A DNA stretch of 64,000 bases, from positions 590,419-654,418 of the forward strand of contig NZ_JTGN01000002.1 of the NCBI RefSeq assembly GCF_000797495.1, written 5' to 3'. The stretch comes from Robinsoniella peoriensis (GTDB lineage Bacteria; Bacillota; Clostridia; Lachnospirales; Lachnospiraceae). This document shows, piece by piece, positions 1 to 8,663 of the stretch (positions are counted from its first letter, which is position 1; the number at the start of each line of letters is the position of its first letter). Under the pieces are notes generated by a model. That model was not told the DNA's origin. It saw only the letters and a program-made list of their open reading frames with translations, and did not search any database. A program made the translations under genes and the position numbers.

Positions 1-2
1 AC

Positions 3-2609
3 AGGGAAAGTGTGAGGCAACAGGTTGAGAAAGCTTTTGAAGCGGGTGATATTTATTCTTTGGAATACCGTATTTTGCGTCCGGATGGAAAAGTTTTGTG
101 GGTAATGGATATTGGCAAAAAAGTTACAGATGGAATAGAACCTTCTGTTTCCTGCTTTATCACTGATATATCGGAGCGTAAAAATCAGGAATTCAGACTG
201 ATAAAGGCAAATCAGGAAGTGAAAAGGCAGGCTGATTTCCTGACACAGCTCTATAATACAATTCCCAGCGGAATTATTCAACTGAGTACGGACCCAAGCC
301 ATAAAATTTATTATGCAAACAGACGTGCATGGGAAATCTATGGATATAATGGAGAGGAATTTCTTCAAAATGGGAAAGACACTTTTGATTTAGTGCTAAA
401 GGAAGAAAACCAGCATTTCAGATCGGTATTTGACAATTTAAAATGTACCGGTGATAAAGTCGCCTATGAAAGAGAAGGGGTAGGTAAAGATGGAACCAGG
501 TACTGGGTCAGCGTATTCATGGAGCGGCTAATAAATGCTAACGGCATAGAGGTTATTCAGGCGGTTCTGAATGATATCACAGAGAACAAGCTGCTTTCAA
601 AGGAACGGGAACAGGAACAGCTGCTGGAAAACCAGATTTTACGAGCTGCCATTTATACAGCATATCCATTGATAATGAAGATAAACTTGTCAAAGAATAC
701 ATATGAATGCCTGACTTCGGGACATTTTATTATGCAGCATGATGACCATGGGAATTATCATGAGATGATAGAAAAGGTATATCCCCTGATCTATCCGGCA
801 TACAGGGAAGAATATAAGCGAACATTTGACAAAGATGGGATTTTAAAGAGATTTGAAAGCGGCAGCAATGATATATACACGGAATTCCGGCAGATGGGAG
901 AGGATGGGAGATATCACTGGGTAGCTAATCATGTTATATTTGTCGCTAATCCATATGATGAAGATGTTTTTGCAATCATGCTTTTCCGGGTTCTGGATGA
1001 ACAGAGAGCAGAGAAAGCACGTCAGGAGCAGCTCTTACGTGATACGCTGGCCGCTGCGGAATCAGCCAATAATGCCAAGTCTGATTTCCTGTCCAGGATG
1101 AGCCACGATATCCGTACACCAATGAATGCAATCATAGGAATGAGTACAATCGGGCAGTTGAAGATAAACGATAAAAACAGGATGCTGGATTGCTTCCGGA
1201 AAATAGATGCATCATCCAGATATCTCCTTGCCCTGATCAATGATATTTTAGACATGTCTAAGATTGAACGGGGGAAAATGGTTCTTACCAATTCAAGATT
1301 CGAATTTACGGAGTTTATAAAGAACCTTACCGAAGTTATTTATCCGCAATCGGTAATGCGGGGGATTGATTTTGAAGTGCACCATGAGGAACCGCTGGAA
1401 CGCTTCTATATAGGAGATTCCCTTCGCATGAATCAGATTTTAATGAATCTGCTTTCAAATGCTATGAAGTTTACTCACTCAGGCGGGAATATCATTCTGG
1501 GGATCCGGGAAGTCAGAAGGTCAAATAGTATTGCAAATCTGGAATTTACAATCTCTGATACCGGAGTGGGAATGACTGAAGATTTTATGAAAAAATTATA
1601 TCAGCCATTTGAACAGGAAAGTTCAGACATAGCCAGAAACCAGACCGGAAGCGGACTGGGGCTGTCTATTGTGCACAATCTGGTGCAGCTGATGAGAGGT
1701 ACCATCCAGGTCAAAAGTGATGTAGGAAAAGGAACATCATTTCGGGTGGAAATTCCACTTGGATTGGCAGAAGATGATGCAAAAGAAGAAAATGACCGTA
1801 AATCAAAGGAACTGTTAAGGGGACTCAGCGTTCTTATTGTAGATGATGACAGTATTGTAGGGGAGCAGGCATCCATGATTCTTTCCAATATCGGTGCAAA
1901 ATCCATATGGGTTGATTCTGGACAGAGGGCAATTGAGGAAGTAGAGGCAGCACTGACAAATGAATGTTTATTTGATCTGGCTTTGATTGACTGGAAGATG
2001 CCGGACATGGACGGCGTAGAGACAACCAGGAGAATTCGGGAATTAACCGGTCCCAATACTATGATTATTATTATTTCAGCATATGATTGGAGCATGATCG
2101 AGGCAGAAGCAAAAGCTGCCGGGGCCGATTATTTTATTGCTAAACCATTATTTAAGGCAACCCTTTATGACACTCTGATACAGCTTCAGATTACGCATAA
2201 TGAACCGGAAGTAAAAAAAGGGTATCATCTGAACGGACAGCGTGTGCTACTCGTAGAAGACAATGTATTAAATATGGAAATAGCGAAATCGCTCCTTGAA
2301 ATGCATCAGATGGAGGTAGACACAGCGGAGGATGGGGCCGAGGCACTGGAAAAATTCCAGAGTATGCCGGAAAACTATTATCTGGCAATCCTTATGGATA
2401 TCCGAATGCCGGTTATGAATGGACTGGATGCTGCAAGATCCATAAGAGGCCTGCTGAGAAAAGATGCAGGAGCCATTCCAATTATAGCAATGTCGGCAAA
2501 TGCATTTGATGAGGATAAAAACCAGGCTTTTGAAGCGGGAATGAACGGGTATCTGGTTAAACCGGTAGATGTGGATAAATTGTTCCAGACCCTGGAAAAA
2601 TATATATAA
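3..2609 (+). CDS. Hybrid sensor histidine kinase / double response regulator, 5' truncated by the window
   Basis: The reading frame is open to the window edge, so the true start lies upstream. Numbering from the in-frame GTG at 12, residues 1-55 are the second half of a PAS domain, about 75-195 a full PAS domain and 200-335 a further PAS-like region. The HisKA H-box (SHDIRTP) has its phospho-accepting His at residue 365. The ATPase domain follows with an N box (NLLSNAMKF) and GSGLGLS. Two receiver domains complete the protein, with phospho-acceptor Asp at about 660 (LIDWKMPDMDG) and 796 (LMDIRMPVMNG). No transmembrane segment is visible in the part present. This is a cytosolic-type phosphorelay kinase; its signal and target cannot be told from the sequence. 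A terminator follows directly. Confidence 0.93.
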   Translation, partial: RESVRQQVEKAFEAGDIYSLEYRILRPDGKVLWVMDIGKKVTDGIEPSVSCFITDISERKNQEFRLIKANQEVKRQADFLTQLYNTIPSGIIQLSTDPSHKIYYANRRAWEIYGYNGEEFLQNGKDTFDLVLKEENQHFRSVFDNLKCTGDKVAYEREGVGKDGTRYWVSVFMERLINANGIEVIQAVLNDITENKLLSKEREQEQLLENQILRAAIYTAYPLIMKINLSKNTYECLTSGHFIMQHDDHGNYHEMIEKVYPLIYPAYREEYKRTFDKDGILKRFESGSNDIYTEFRQMGEDGRYHWVANHVIFVANPYDEDVFAIMLFRVLDEQRAEKARQEQLLRDTLAAAESANNAKSDFLSRMSHDIRTPMNAIIGMSTIGQLKINDKNRMLDCFRKIDASSRYLLALINDILDMSKIERGKMVLTNSRFEFTEFIKNLTEVIYPQSVMRGIDFEVHHEEPLERFYIGDSLRMNQILMNLLSNAMKFTHSGGNIILGIREVRRSNSIANLEFTISDTGVGMTEDFMKKLYQPFEQESSDIARNQTGSGLGLSIVHNLVQLMRGTIQVKSDVGKGTSFRVEIPLGLAEDDAKEENDRKSKELLRGLSVLIVDDDSIVGEQASMILSNIGAKSIWVDSGQRAIEEVEAALTNECLFDLALIDWKMPDMDGVETTRRIRELTGPNTMIIIISAYDWSMIEAEAKAAGADYFIAKPLFKATLYDTLIQLQITHNEPEVKKGYHLNGQRVLLVEDNVLNMEIAKSLLEMHQMEVDTAEDGAEALEKFQSMPENYYLAILMDIRMPVMNGLDAARSIRGLLRKDAGAIPIIAMSANAFDEDKNQAFEAGMNGYLVKPVDVDKLFQTLEKYI

Positions 2610-2652
2610 TGGTCTGATAACAAATACATAGCAGTTTAATTAAAAGCGGGAG

Positions 2653-2691
2653 CATTGGGATATTGTTGATTCAATATCCCAATGTTTTTTT
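2653..2691 (+). terminator. Rho-independent terminator after the hybrid kinase
   Basis: A 13-bp perfect stem (CATTGGGATATTG with its complement at 2672-2684) is followed at once by a run of T. It separates the kinase gene from the PadR operon. Confidence 0.9.
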
Positions 2692-2710
2692 AAAAATATC
2701 ATAAAAAGTA

Positions 2711-2777
2711 CTTTACGTGATGGAGTAATTGTGATATGATTACTTCATCAGATAAAGTAATTACTCTACGTGATGAA
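2711..2777 (+). promoter_or_regulatory. padR operon promoter with overlapping operator repeats
   Basis: A -35-like TTTACG (2712-2717) and -10-like TATGAT (2735-2740) are 17 bp apart. The region carries a dyad TGATGGAGTAAT (2718-2729) / ATTACTTCATCA (2739-2750), a perfect palindrome AGTAATTACT (2756-2765), and a direct repeat of CTnTACGTGATG at 2711 and 2764. The dyad covers the -10, as expected of an autorepressing PadR protein. The binding itself is inferred. Confidence 0.6.
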
Positions 2778-2794
2778 GAACAGGGGGTGGAGAT

Positions 2795-3124
2795 TTGATC
2801 AGCAGCGATGTTTTAAGGGGGTACAATGACTCAATTCTTCTTAGTATCCTGTCAAAAGGGGATTCCTACGGATATGAAATTTCCAAAGAAATCAAGCGGG
2901 TATCGGATGAAAAATACGTTATGAAAGAAACAACTCTTTATTCCGCTTTTAACCGTTTAGAGAAAAATGGATTTATTGAGTCCTATTTTGGTGATGAGAC
3001 TTATGGAAAAAGAAGGACCTATTTTCGGATTACAGATGCCGGAAAGGAATACCTTAAAGAAAAATGCGAAGAATGGCAACTGACAAAGGAAGTAATTAAT
3101 AAATTTTTAAAGGAGATGAGCTAA
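2795..3124 (+). CDS. PadR family transcriptional regulator
   Basis: 109 residues, a compact PadR-type winged helix. An N-terminal helix carries ILSKGDSYGYEI, followed by ETTLYSAFNRLEKNGFIES (recognition helix) and a wing with GKRRTYFRIT. This matches the short PadR subfamily (PF03551) that lacks the long C-terminal helical extension. The start is TTG at 2795, set by a GGGGGTGGAG ribosome-binding site at 2785-2792. Its TAA overlaps the ATG of the next gene by one base, so the two are translationally coupled. PadR genes paired with HAAS-domain membrane proteins are common in Firmicutes and usually repress their own operon; the upstream dyad fits that. Confidence 0.9.
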   Translation: MISSDVLRGYNDSILLSILSKGDSYGYEISKEIKRVSDEKYVMKETTLYSAFNRLEKNGFIESYFGDETYGKRRTYFRITDAGKEYLKEKCEEWQLTKEVINKFLKEMS

Positions 3125-4089
3125 TGGACACGATCAGGACATATGTGGATACCATGTTCCGGGGACTTATGATGTCAAGGGAGATGGAACGTCTGAAGGA
3201 AGAAATATTGGGTAATATGGAAGAGAAGTACCAGGAATTGAAAAACGACGGAAAGACAGAAAACGAAGCAGTAGGTATTGTAATTTCTGAATTTGGAAAT
3301 ATTGATGAGCTAATTAAAGAATTTGAAATTAATTCAGAAAATTTGGATGGGTGCAGTGAGTCTGATCAGATGAACGGTGAGGAAGTATGTGAATATCTGA
3401 AAAAAAGCATGAAAAGCACCCGCCTGGTTGCAATTGGAGTGGATATCATACTGGTGGGAGTGGCTTATTTGATATTGATGTACGGACTTTTGGACGATCG
3501 TGGACTGAATGAAAATCTGCTGGTCAGCATTACGTTATTTCCCTTGCTTATCATAATTATTATTGCGGTAGGAATGTTTATTTACTCAGGCTATTCTATG
3601 GAGAAGTATAAGAATATTGAAAAAGGAGAATTTCAGATTACTTATGAAACAAAAACATTTTTAGAAAATTTAATGGAGAAAGAAAGATCCGGGTTTATTA
3701 TATCTGTTATTGTAGGCGTAAGTCTCTGTATTGCATCACCGATTCCCGTAATATTGGGTAAATTTCTGAATGATAAAGCTACATTTGCAGGAGTCAGCAT
3801 TTTATTGATAATGATTGCGGCAGCAGTTTATATATTTATTGTATTCGGAACCAGATCAGAGTGCTGCAAGCGTCTGTTAAAGATTGAAGAATTTGCACAA
3901 GAGGAACAGGAAAAAAATAAAGTGATTGGTTCTGTGGCAGCAGTCGTATTTCCTATAGCGGCATTGATTTTCTTTATCTGGGGAATCGGTTTCGGCGGGT
4001 GGAAAATCTGCTGGATTGTCTTTCCGGCAGCAGGTATTCTATTTGGTATTTTTGCATCAGCTTACTCAAATCTTAAGAGAAATTTATAA
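3124..4089 (+). CDS. HAAS-domain membrane protein, partner of PadR
   Basis: 321 residues. The N-terminal 75 residues form a soluble helical HAAS-like domain (a DUF1700-type or permease-prefix fold) with the pattern LKEEILGNMEEKYQEL and then AVGIVISEFGN. About five hydrophobic segments follow, near residues 100-120, 135-155, 195-215, 225-245 and 265-315. The start overlaps the padR stop (TAATG). Proteins of this kind sit next to PadR regulators and are thought to transmit membrane or envelope signals; the exact function is unknown. It closes the operon, with a terminator just after. Confidence 0.75.
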   Translation: MDTIRTYVDTMFRGLMMSREMERLKEEILGNMEEKYQELKNDGKTENEAVGIVISEFGNIDELIKEFEINSENLDGCSESDQMNGEEVCEYLKKSMKSTRLVAIGVDIILVGVAYLILMYGLLDDRGLNENLLVSITLFPLLIIIIIAVGMFIYSGYSMEKYKNIEKGEFQITYETKTFLENLMEKERSGFIISVIVGVSLCIASPIPVILGKFLNDKATFAGVSILLIMIAAAVYIFIVFGTRSECCKRLLKIEEFAQEEQEKNKVIGSVAAVVFPIAALIFFIWGIGFGGWKICWIVFPAAGILFGIFASAYSNLKRNL

Positions 4090-4098
4090 GATAACCAG

Positions 4099-4144
4099 AA
4101 GCAGTCTTATATCGGTTCTAAAGCCTGATATAAGGCTGCTTTTG
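4099..4144 (+). terminator. Rho-independent terminator after the PadR operon
   Basis: A 14-bp stem with arms at 4100-4113 and 4127-4140, containing one mismatch region, is followed by TTTT. Confidence 0.85.
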
Positions 4145-4194
4145 ATTGTAAGCTTGCAACAAATGTGTATTTATGTTAAGATGGTACAACAATA

Positions 4195-4290
4195 CCCCCT
4201 GTAAGCGGTGGGGTACCTGACCCCTGCGTCAGTTGCCAGATGGATTCGCAAGCGAACCCATCTGGCTCGTTGTTCGCAGGAATAAATGAA
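4195..4290 (+). promoter_or_regulatory. Structured leader / possible dispersed element before the shikimate-kinase-like gene
   Basis: Consecutive hairpins are visible: CCCC (4196-4199) with GGGG (4210-4213); CTGAC (4217-4221) with GTCAG (4228-4232); and a strong stem CCAGATGG (4236-4243) with CCATCTGG (4258-4265) capped by TTCGC/GCGAA. The block stops just before the ribosome-binding site of the next gene. It is much more GC-rich than its flanks and could be a leader regulator or an inserted short repeat. No known riboswitch motif was recognised. Confidence 0.5.
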
Positions 4291-4302
4291 CGAGGTATAC
4301 AA

Positions 4303-4842
4303 ATGAGTAACGTGGTTTTGATCGGGATGCCGGGCGTAGGTAAGAGTACCGTCGGGGTAATTCTGGCTAAAGTGCTGGGATATCATTTCGTGGATGCTGA
4401 TATATTGATACAGGAGCAGGAAGGCAGGCTGCTTCGGGAGATTATTGAAGAAGACGGCGTAGATGGCTTTATTGAAATAGAAAACAGGGTGAACAGCCGG
4501 ATTCAGGAAGAAAATGCCGTAATCGCTACCGGCGGCAGCGTAGTATACGGAAAAGATGCTATGGAGAACTTAAGCCGAATTGGAACAGTGGTTTATTTAC
4601 AATTAGATTACATAGATTTATTTACCCGCCTGGGCGATTTAAAAGGGCGTGGTGTTGTTCTGAGAGAGGGACAGACCCTTCGGAATCTGTTTGACGAACG
4701 AACACCGCTCTATGACAAATATGCGGATATTGTTGTCAATGAGGCAGGATTAACGGTGGAAGAGACATTGGATGCAGTTGTGGAAGGTTTGAAGAAACTG
4801 GGGATTGCCCCTGGAGACAGATCGAAGTGCAGAAAAAAATAG
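4303..4842 (+). CDS. Shikimate kinase-like P-loop kinase
   Basis: 179 residues from ATG 4303, chosen over an in-frame ATG at 4240 because GAACGAGG (4289-4295) lies just upstream and the homologous region begins here. The order is typical of AroK: Walker A GMPGVGKST (residues 8-16), DAD (31-33), ATGGS at about 75, a lid with GRG and a C-terminal ERTPLY. In AroK the residue after the FR phenylalanine is an Arg that grips shikimate; here it is Ile57 (GFIEIEN), and the GGG motif is GGS. It stands alone, without other aro genes. It may be a divergent shikimate kinase or a relative with another substrate, so no symbol is assigned. Confidence 0.75.
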   Translation: MSNVVLIGMPGVGKSTVGVILAKVLGYHFVDADILIQEQEGRLLREIIEEDGVDGFIEIENRVNSRIQEENAVIATGGSVVYGKDAMENLSRIGTVVYLQLDYIDLFTRLGDLKGRGVVLREGQTLRNLFDERTPLYDKYADIVVNEAGLTVEETLDAVVEGLKKLGIAPGDRSKCRKK

Positions 4843-4969
4843 ACAAATAGAAATACATAATTTTGTAACATTTTGCCATATTTTAGGGGTAATAGTGCAC
4901 AGGAAATGCTATTTGATTGTATTTTTTTTGAAAGATATATGGAAAAAATTACTTAAATTTTAATTTTTG

Positions 4970-4997
4970 TTTACAAAAGTAAAGAATGTGATATAAT
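4970..4997 (+). promoter_or_regulatory. Promoter of murA
   Basis: TTTACA (4970-4975) and TATAAT (4992-4997) are separated by 16 bp. The long leader to the start at 5099 contains AGACAAAA (5029-5036) that can pair with TTTTGTCT (5050-5057), forming a possible leader hairpin. Confidence 0.75.
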
Positions 4998-5098
4998 ATA
5001 GTTTAGATATTTTAAAGGGGTAACAGTAAGACAAAATTCGAGGGGTCGTTTTTGTCTATAAGAATTGAAGAGAGTATAAATAAGTATAGAGGTGTCCT

Positions 5099-6391
5099 AT
5101 GGAACAATATATTATTAAAGGCGGTAACCCACTGGTAGGTGATGTTGAGATCGGTGGGGCTAAGAATGCAGCGCTTGGAATCCTTGCAGCCGCAATTATG
5201 ACAGATGAGACCATACTAGTAGAAAATTTACCAGATGTACAGGACGTGAATGTGCTGTTAGAAGCTATCAGTGTAATTGGCGCAAAGGTTGAACGGGTAA
5301 GCAGGAGCGCAGTTTTAATTAATGGCTCCATGATTGGCAGTGTCAGCGTGGATTATGAGTTCATAAAAAAGATAAGAGCCTCTTACTATTTATTAGGAGC
5401 GTTATTAGGAAAATACAAGAAGGCAGAAGTACCTCTGCCGGGCGGATGCAATATCGGCAGCAGGCCGATTGATTTGCATTTAAAAGGTTTTAAGGCATTA
5501 GGAGCAAAAGTGAGCATTCAGCATGGAGCGATTGTTGCCCAGGCGGAGAGACTCGTTGGAAAACATATATTTTTAGATACCGTTTCCGTTGGTGCTACCA
5601 TTAACATTATGATGGCAGCAACCATGGCGGAAGGATATACCATTATTGAGAACTCAGCAAGAGAGCCTCATGTCGTTGATGTGGCGAACTTCCTGAACAG
5701 TATGGGAGCAAATATCAAAGGCGCAGGTACTGATGTAATCCGTATCCGCGGTGTAGAGAAGCTTCATAAAACAGAATATTCCATTATTCCGGATCAGATA
5801 GAAGCAGGAACCTTCATGTTTGCAGCAGCAGCAACGAAGGGTGATGTTATGGTGAGAAATGTAATTCCAAAGCATTTGGAAGCCACAACAGCAAAATTGA
5901 TTGAAATTGGCTGTGAAGTAGAAGAATTTGATGATGCGGTACGTGTTGTCGCATCAAAGCAGTTACGCAATACAAATGTAAAGACATTACCATATCCCGG
6001 ATATCCTACGGATATGCAGCCGCAGATCGGTGTTACGCTGGCACTGGCAACAGGAACCAGTATTGTAACAGAGAGCATATTTGAAAATCGTTTTAAATAT
6101 GTGGATGAGCTGGCAAGAATGGGAGCTACAGTCAAGGTAGAAGGCAATACGGCAGTTATCTACGGTGTGGACAAACTGACAGGTGCACAGGTGAGCGCAC
6201 CTGATTTAAGAGCTGGTGCAGCGCTTGTCATTGCGGGGCTTGCAGCGGAAGGAATCACAATTGTAGATGATATCGTTTATATCCAGCGTGGCTATGAGTG
6301 TTTTGAAGATAAACTCCGTGGCCTTGGAGCTGAAATAGAAAAAGTTTCGAGTGAAAAAGAAATACAGAAATTTAAATTAAGAGTGGGATGA
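5099..6391 (+). CDS. murA: UDP-N-acetylglucosamine 1-carboxyvinyltransferase
   Basis: 430 residues, the usual MurA length. It transfers enolpyruvate from PEP to UDP-GlcNAc, the first committed step of peptidoglycan synthesis, in the cytosol. The N-terminal GGAKNAAL holds the conserved Lys-Asn. The catalytic loop is PGGCNIGSRPIDLHL with the PEP-binding and fosfomycin-target Cys at residue 117. The C-terminal half has DLRAGAALVIAGLAA. The start is ATG 5099 after AGAGG (5088-5092). Firmicutes often carry two MurA paralogues, and which one this is cannot be decided here. It is monocistronic, with its own promoter and terminator. Confidence 0.97.
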   Translation: MEQYIIKGGNPLVGDVEIGGAKNAALGILAAAIMTDETILVENLPDVQDVNVLLEAISVIGAKVERVSRSAVLINGSMIGSVSVDYEFIKKIRASYYLLGALLGKYKKAEVPLPGGCNIGSRPIDLHLKGFKALGAKVSIQHGAIVAQAERLVGKHIFLDTVSVGATINIMMAATMAEGYTIIENSAREPHVVDVANFLNSMGANIKGAGTDVIRIRGVEKLHKTEYSIIPDQIEAGTFMFAAAATKGDVMVRNVIPKHLEATTAKLIEIGCEVEEFDDAVRVVASKQLRNTNVKTLPYPGYPTDMQPQIGVTLALATGTSIVTESIFENRFKYVDELARMGATVKVEGNTAVIYGVDKLTGAQVSAPDLRAGAALVIAGLAAEGITIVDDIVYIQRGYECFEDKLRGLGAEIEKVSSEKEIQKFKLRVG

Positions 6392-6410
6392 AGATACACT
6401 CTGACAATCG

Positions 6411-6456
6411 GGGACGGAGGATTTTAGCAATCCTTTGTCCTTCTTTATTTATTTTT
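6411..6456 (+). terminator. Terminator after murA
   Basis: GGACGGAGGATT (6412-6423) pairs with AATCCTTTGTCC (6429-6440) across a short loop, followed by a T-rich tract. Confidence 0.8.
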
Positions 6457-6468
6457 AAATTGTAAACC

Positions 6469-6497
6469 AGCCAAAGGATTGATTTCTTTGGCTTTTT
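6469..6497 (+). terminator. Second terminator-like hairpin between murA and the oxidoreductase gene
   Basis: AGCCAAAG (6469-6476) pairs with CTTTGGCT (6486-6493), followed by TTTT. It lies about 15 bp before the ribosome-binding site of the next gene, so it could also work as an attenuator for that gene. Confidence 0.65.
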
Positions 6498-6522
6498 ATG
6501 AAAGAGATGGAGGATGATATTT

Positions 6523-7488
6523 ATGGGACAGGAAAAGATATTTCGCTTTGCTATCATGGGGGCAGGAGGTATTGCTGAAAAATTTTGTGATGCGGTTAAC
6601 CGGCTGGAGAACATGGAAGTAATTGCAGTCGCCAGTAAGAGTCTGGACCGGGCATCCCGGTTTGCTAAAAAGAACAATGTAGCCCAGGCATATGACAGCT
6701 ATGAAGAGATGTTAAAGGATGCAGATCCGGATGGAGTCTATATTGCAACGACGCCCAATTACCACTTTGAACTTACGATGCTCTGCCTGGATTATAAGAA
6801 ACCGGTACTCTGTGAAAAAGCAATGATGGTAAATGGAGAGGAAGCAAGACTAGTATTCCAAAGATCCAAAGAGCTGGGAGTCTTTGTTATGGAGGGGATG
6901 TGGTCCAGATTCCTTCCTCATAACAAAATTGCTAAACAATGGCTGGATGAAGGTAAAATCGGTAATGTAGAGCTGGCCGAAATTAATATTGGCTTCCAGG
7001 CGGGAAATGATCCAAAGAACCGCTTTAATAATCCTGATCTGGCGGGCGGTGCGGCAACGGATATCACGGTTTATTGTTTTGAACTGATGACATATTTTTT
7101 AGATCGTCCGGTAAAAGATATACATACCTATATGATTCAATCTGAAACCGGGGTTGATAAAACCGAACAGATATCCATTTTATATGATAATTGTATTGCT
7201 AATATGCACGCAAGCATTGCTGCGAAGCTAAATGATGAAGCTGTATTTTACGGGACCGAAGGGAAGATTGTAGTACCGCTGGTTCACTATGGACAAGAGT
7301 GTTCCCTGTACCGTGACCGGGAAGAACCGGTACATTTTACAGATCAGACAGAGAATGGATTTATTTATGAAATCCAGGAAATGGTGGACTGCGTGAAACG
7401 TGGTGAGGTGGAGAGCAAGGTGACACCTCATGAAATGACAATCCGCTGCGCTACAATGTTTGATCAGCTAATGGGAAGAAAGGGTTAA
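6523..7488 (+). CDS. Gfo/Idh/MocA family NAD(P)-dependent oxidoreductase
   Basis: 321 residues. The N-terminal Rossmann fold has the dinucleotide motif MGAGGIAEKF. Next comes TTPNYHF and CEKAMMV, a variant of the family EKP motif. The C-terminal alpha/beta domain includes GGAATDITVY, in the position of the family's catalytic or substrate helix. The start is ATG 6523, because AGATGGAGG (6505-6513) would abut the earlier in-frame ATG at 6514 but sits 9 bases from this one. Family members oxidise or reduce sugars, inositols and trans-dihydrodiols; the substrate here is unknown. No sugar genes are adjacent. Confidence 0.88.
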   Translation: MGQEKIFRFAIMGAGGIAEKFCDAVNRLENMEVIAVASKSLDRASRFAKKNNVAQAYDSYEEMLKDADPDGVYIATTPNYHFELTMLCLDYKKPVLCEKAMMVNGEEARLVFQRSKELGVFVMEGMWSRFLPHNKIAKQWLDEGKIGNVELAEINIGFQAGNDPKNRFNNPDLAGGAATDITVYCFELMTYFLDRPVKDIHTYMIQSETGVDKTEQISILYDNCIANMHASIAAKLNDEAVFYGTEGKIVVPLVHYGQECSLYRDREEPVHFTDQTENGFIYEIQEMVDCVKRGEVESKVTPHEMTIRCATMFDQLMGRKG

Positions 7489-7528
7489 GCACCAATTCAT
7501 GCCAATCAAGGTTTATCCTAATAAAAAA

Positions 7529-7558
7529 TTGAATTCTTCTTTATAAATATCATGATAT
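7529..7558 (+). promoter_or_regulatory. Probable promoter of the membrane-anchored protein
   Basis: TTGAAT (7529-7534) and TGATAT (7553-7558) lie 18 bp apart, with AT-rich surroundings. Confidence 0.45.
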
Positions 7559-7612
7559 ATAGTATGATATTAACTGATACTGTTCATAATCAGAGTAAAG
7601 GAGAAAACGAAC

Positions 7613-8572
7613 ATGAAAAATAAAAACATGAAGTATATCATTGCCGGAGTTGTAGTGCTCGTTGTAATAGCAGTTGCTGCAGCTGTGTTGGTGACAGGAA
7701 ATAAGAAAAAAAATTCTGAAGATAAAATGGGAAAAACGGAGCAGTCATCGGAAACATTGACAGAACAAAAAACAGAAAACTCATCGGAATTACAGACGGA
7801 GAAAAAAACTGAAAATTCATCTGAAAATCCAGAGGAAAATGTAATTACTGCCATGTATCTCACCTATGGAGAAGAAAACTTTATTTTTATCGATACAAAA
7901 AACGGAACACTTTTCACGGCACCGGTGCCGGAGGGCGGTCTGGTTGATAAAGATGGGAAACAGATCAAGCAGGAAGATCTGACCAGAGGAAATATTTTAA
8001 AGATTTATGGAAATGGAATAATGCTGCAGTCTTATCCGGGACAGTACCCGGGAGTTACAAAAATGGTGCTGGATCAGACCGGAAAGCCGGAGGATGCGGA
8101 CCAGTATAATGAGATCATCGACCAGATTTACCAGGAGCCGGATCCTGCTGAGCCTCCATATCTTTCTGCTGAGTACACCCAGCCGGAAGCAGTCGTATCG
8201 GCAGCGATTACCCGGGGCGGATACGAGTGGAGCTACGAAAATGAGGATGGAACCACAGGTACTGCAAAAACTGATATGGCGCCGGTCCTTGGATGGAAGG
8301 AAATCAATGATCTTACTTTAAATGAACCTACGGATCTGAAACTGGACTTTACGAAAAAACCAGACACCATAGAAATTATCCGGTGGACGGAGGATGTACA
8401 GAAGCAGTATAGCGAAGGCAGCGATGTACCCGAGGGAGAAAAGGTAGAGCCGGAAGAGAAGGATGGAGTATTCATTATTCCGGCAGCAGAAGCAGGGTAT
8501 ACCTATCAGATAACCGCAAAATGGGACAACGGAACTGTAGATTTTGGATTCGTGACAAAGAGTAAGAAATAA
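7613..8572 (+). CDS. Membrane-anchored extracytoplasmic protein of unknown function
   Basis: 319 residues. A short basic N-terminus and a 20-residue hydrophobic segment (about 9-29) end in a Lys-rich stop, so it is probably a signal-anchor without a lipobox. Residues 35-75 are a low-complexity Glu/Lys/Ser/Thr linker. The folded outer part (80-319) has an N-terminal beta-rich segment reminiscent of small DUF3221 or OB-like domains, then a region ending YTYQITAKWDNGTVDFGF, which resembles an Ig-like edge. The ribosome-binding site is AAAGGAG. Its role is unknown; it is not in an operon. Confidence 0.7.
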   Translation: MKNKNMKYIIAGVVVLVVIAVAAAVLVTGNKKKNSEDKMGKTEQSSETLTEQKTENSSELQTEKKTENSSENPEENVITAMYLTYGEENFIFIDTKNGTLFTAPVPEGGLVDKDGKQIKQEDLTRGNILKIYGNGIMLQSYPGQYPGVTKMVLDQTGKPEDADQYNEIIDQIYQEPDPAEPPYLSAEYTQPEAVVSAAITRGGYEWSYENEDGTTGTAKTDMAPVLGWKEINDLTLNEPTDLKLDFTKKPDTIEIIRWTEDVQKQYSEGSDVPEGEKVEPEEKDGVFIIPAAEAGYTYQITAKWDNGTVDFGFVTKSKK

Positions 8573-8591
8573 TAATTTTAAAATGATTTAT

Positions 8592-8622
8592 AGCGTGTTT
8601 GAAAACAAAGTTCGGACACGCT
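8592..8622 (+). terminator. Hairpin after the membrane-anchored protein
   Basis: AGCGTGTTTG pairs with CGGACACGCT, allowing wobble pairs; no T-run follows. The left arm AGCGTGTTTGAAAA recurs at 38981-38997 in inverse orientation and, in part, at 47396, so it may be a relic of a dispersed element. Confidence 0.45.
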
Positions 8623-8663
8623 CTTGGGGGACAGAACAGATAAAGCTGAAAGGATAAGAAACA

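Noticed and set aside
4171..4386. 71-codon minus-strand frame over the leader of the shikimate-kinase-like gene
   Set aside because: It runs through the hairpins and the Walker A region of the sense gene and has no start signals.
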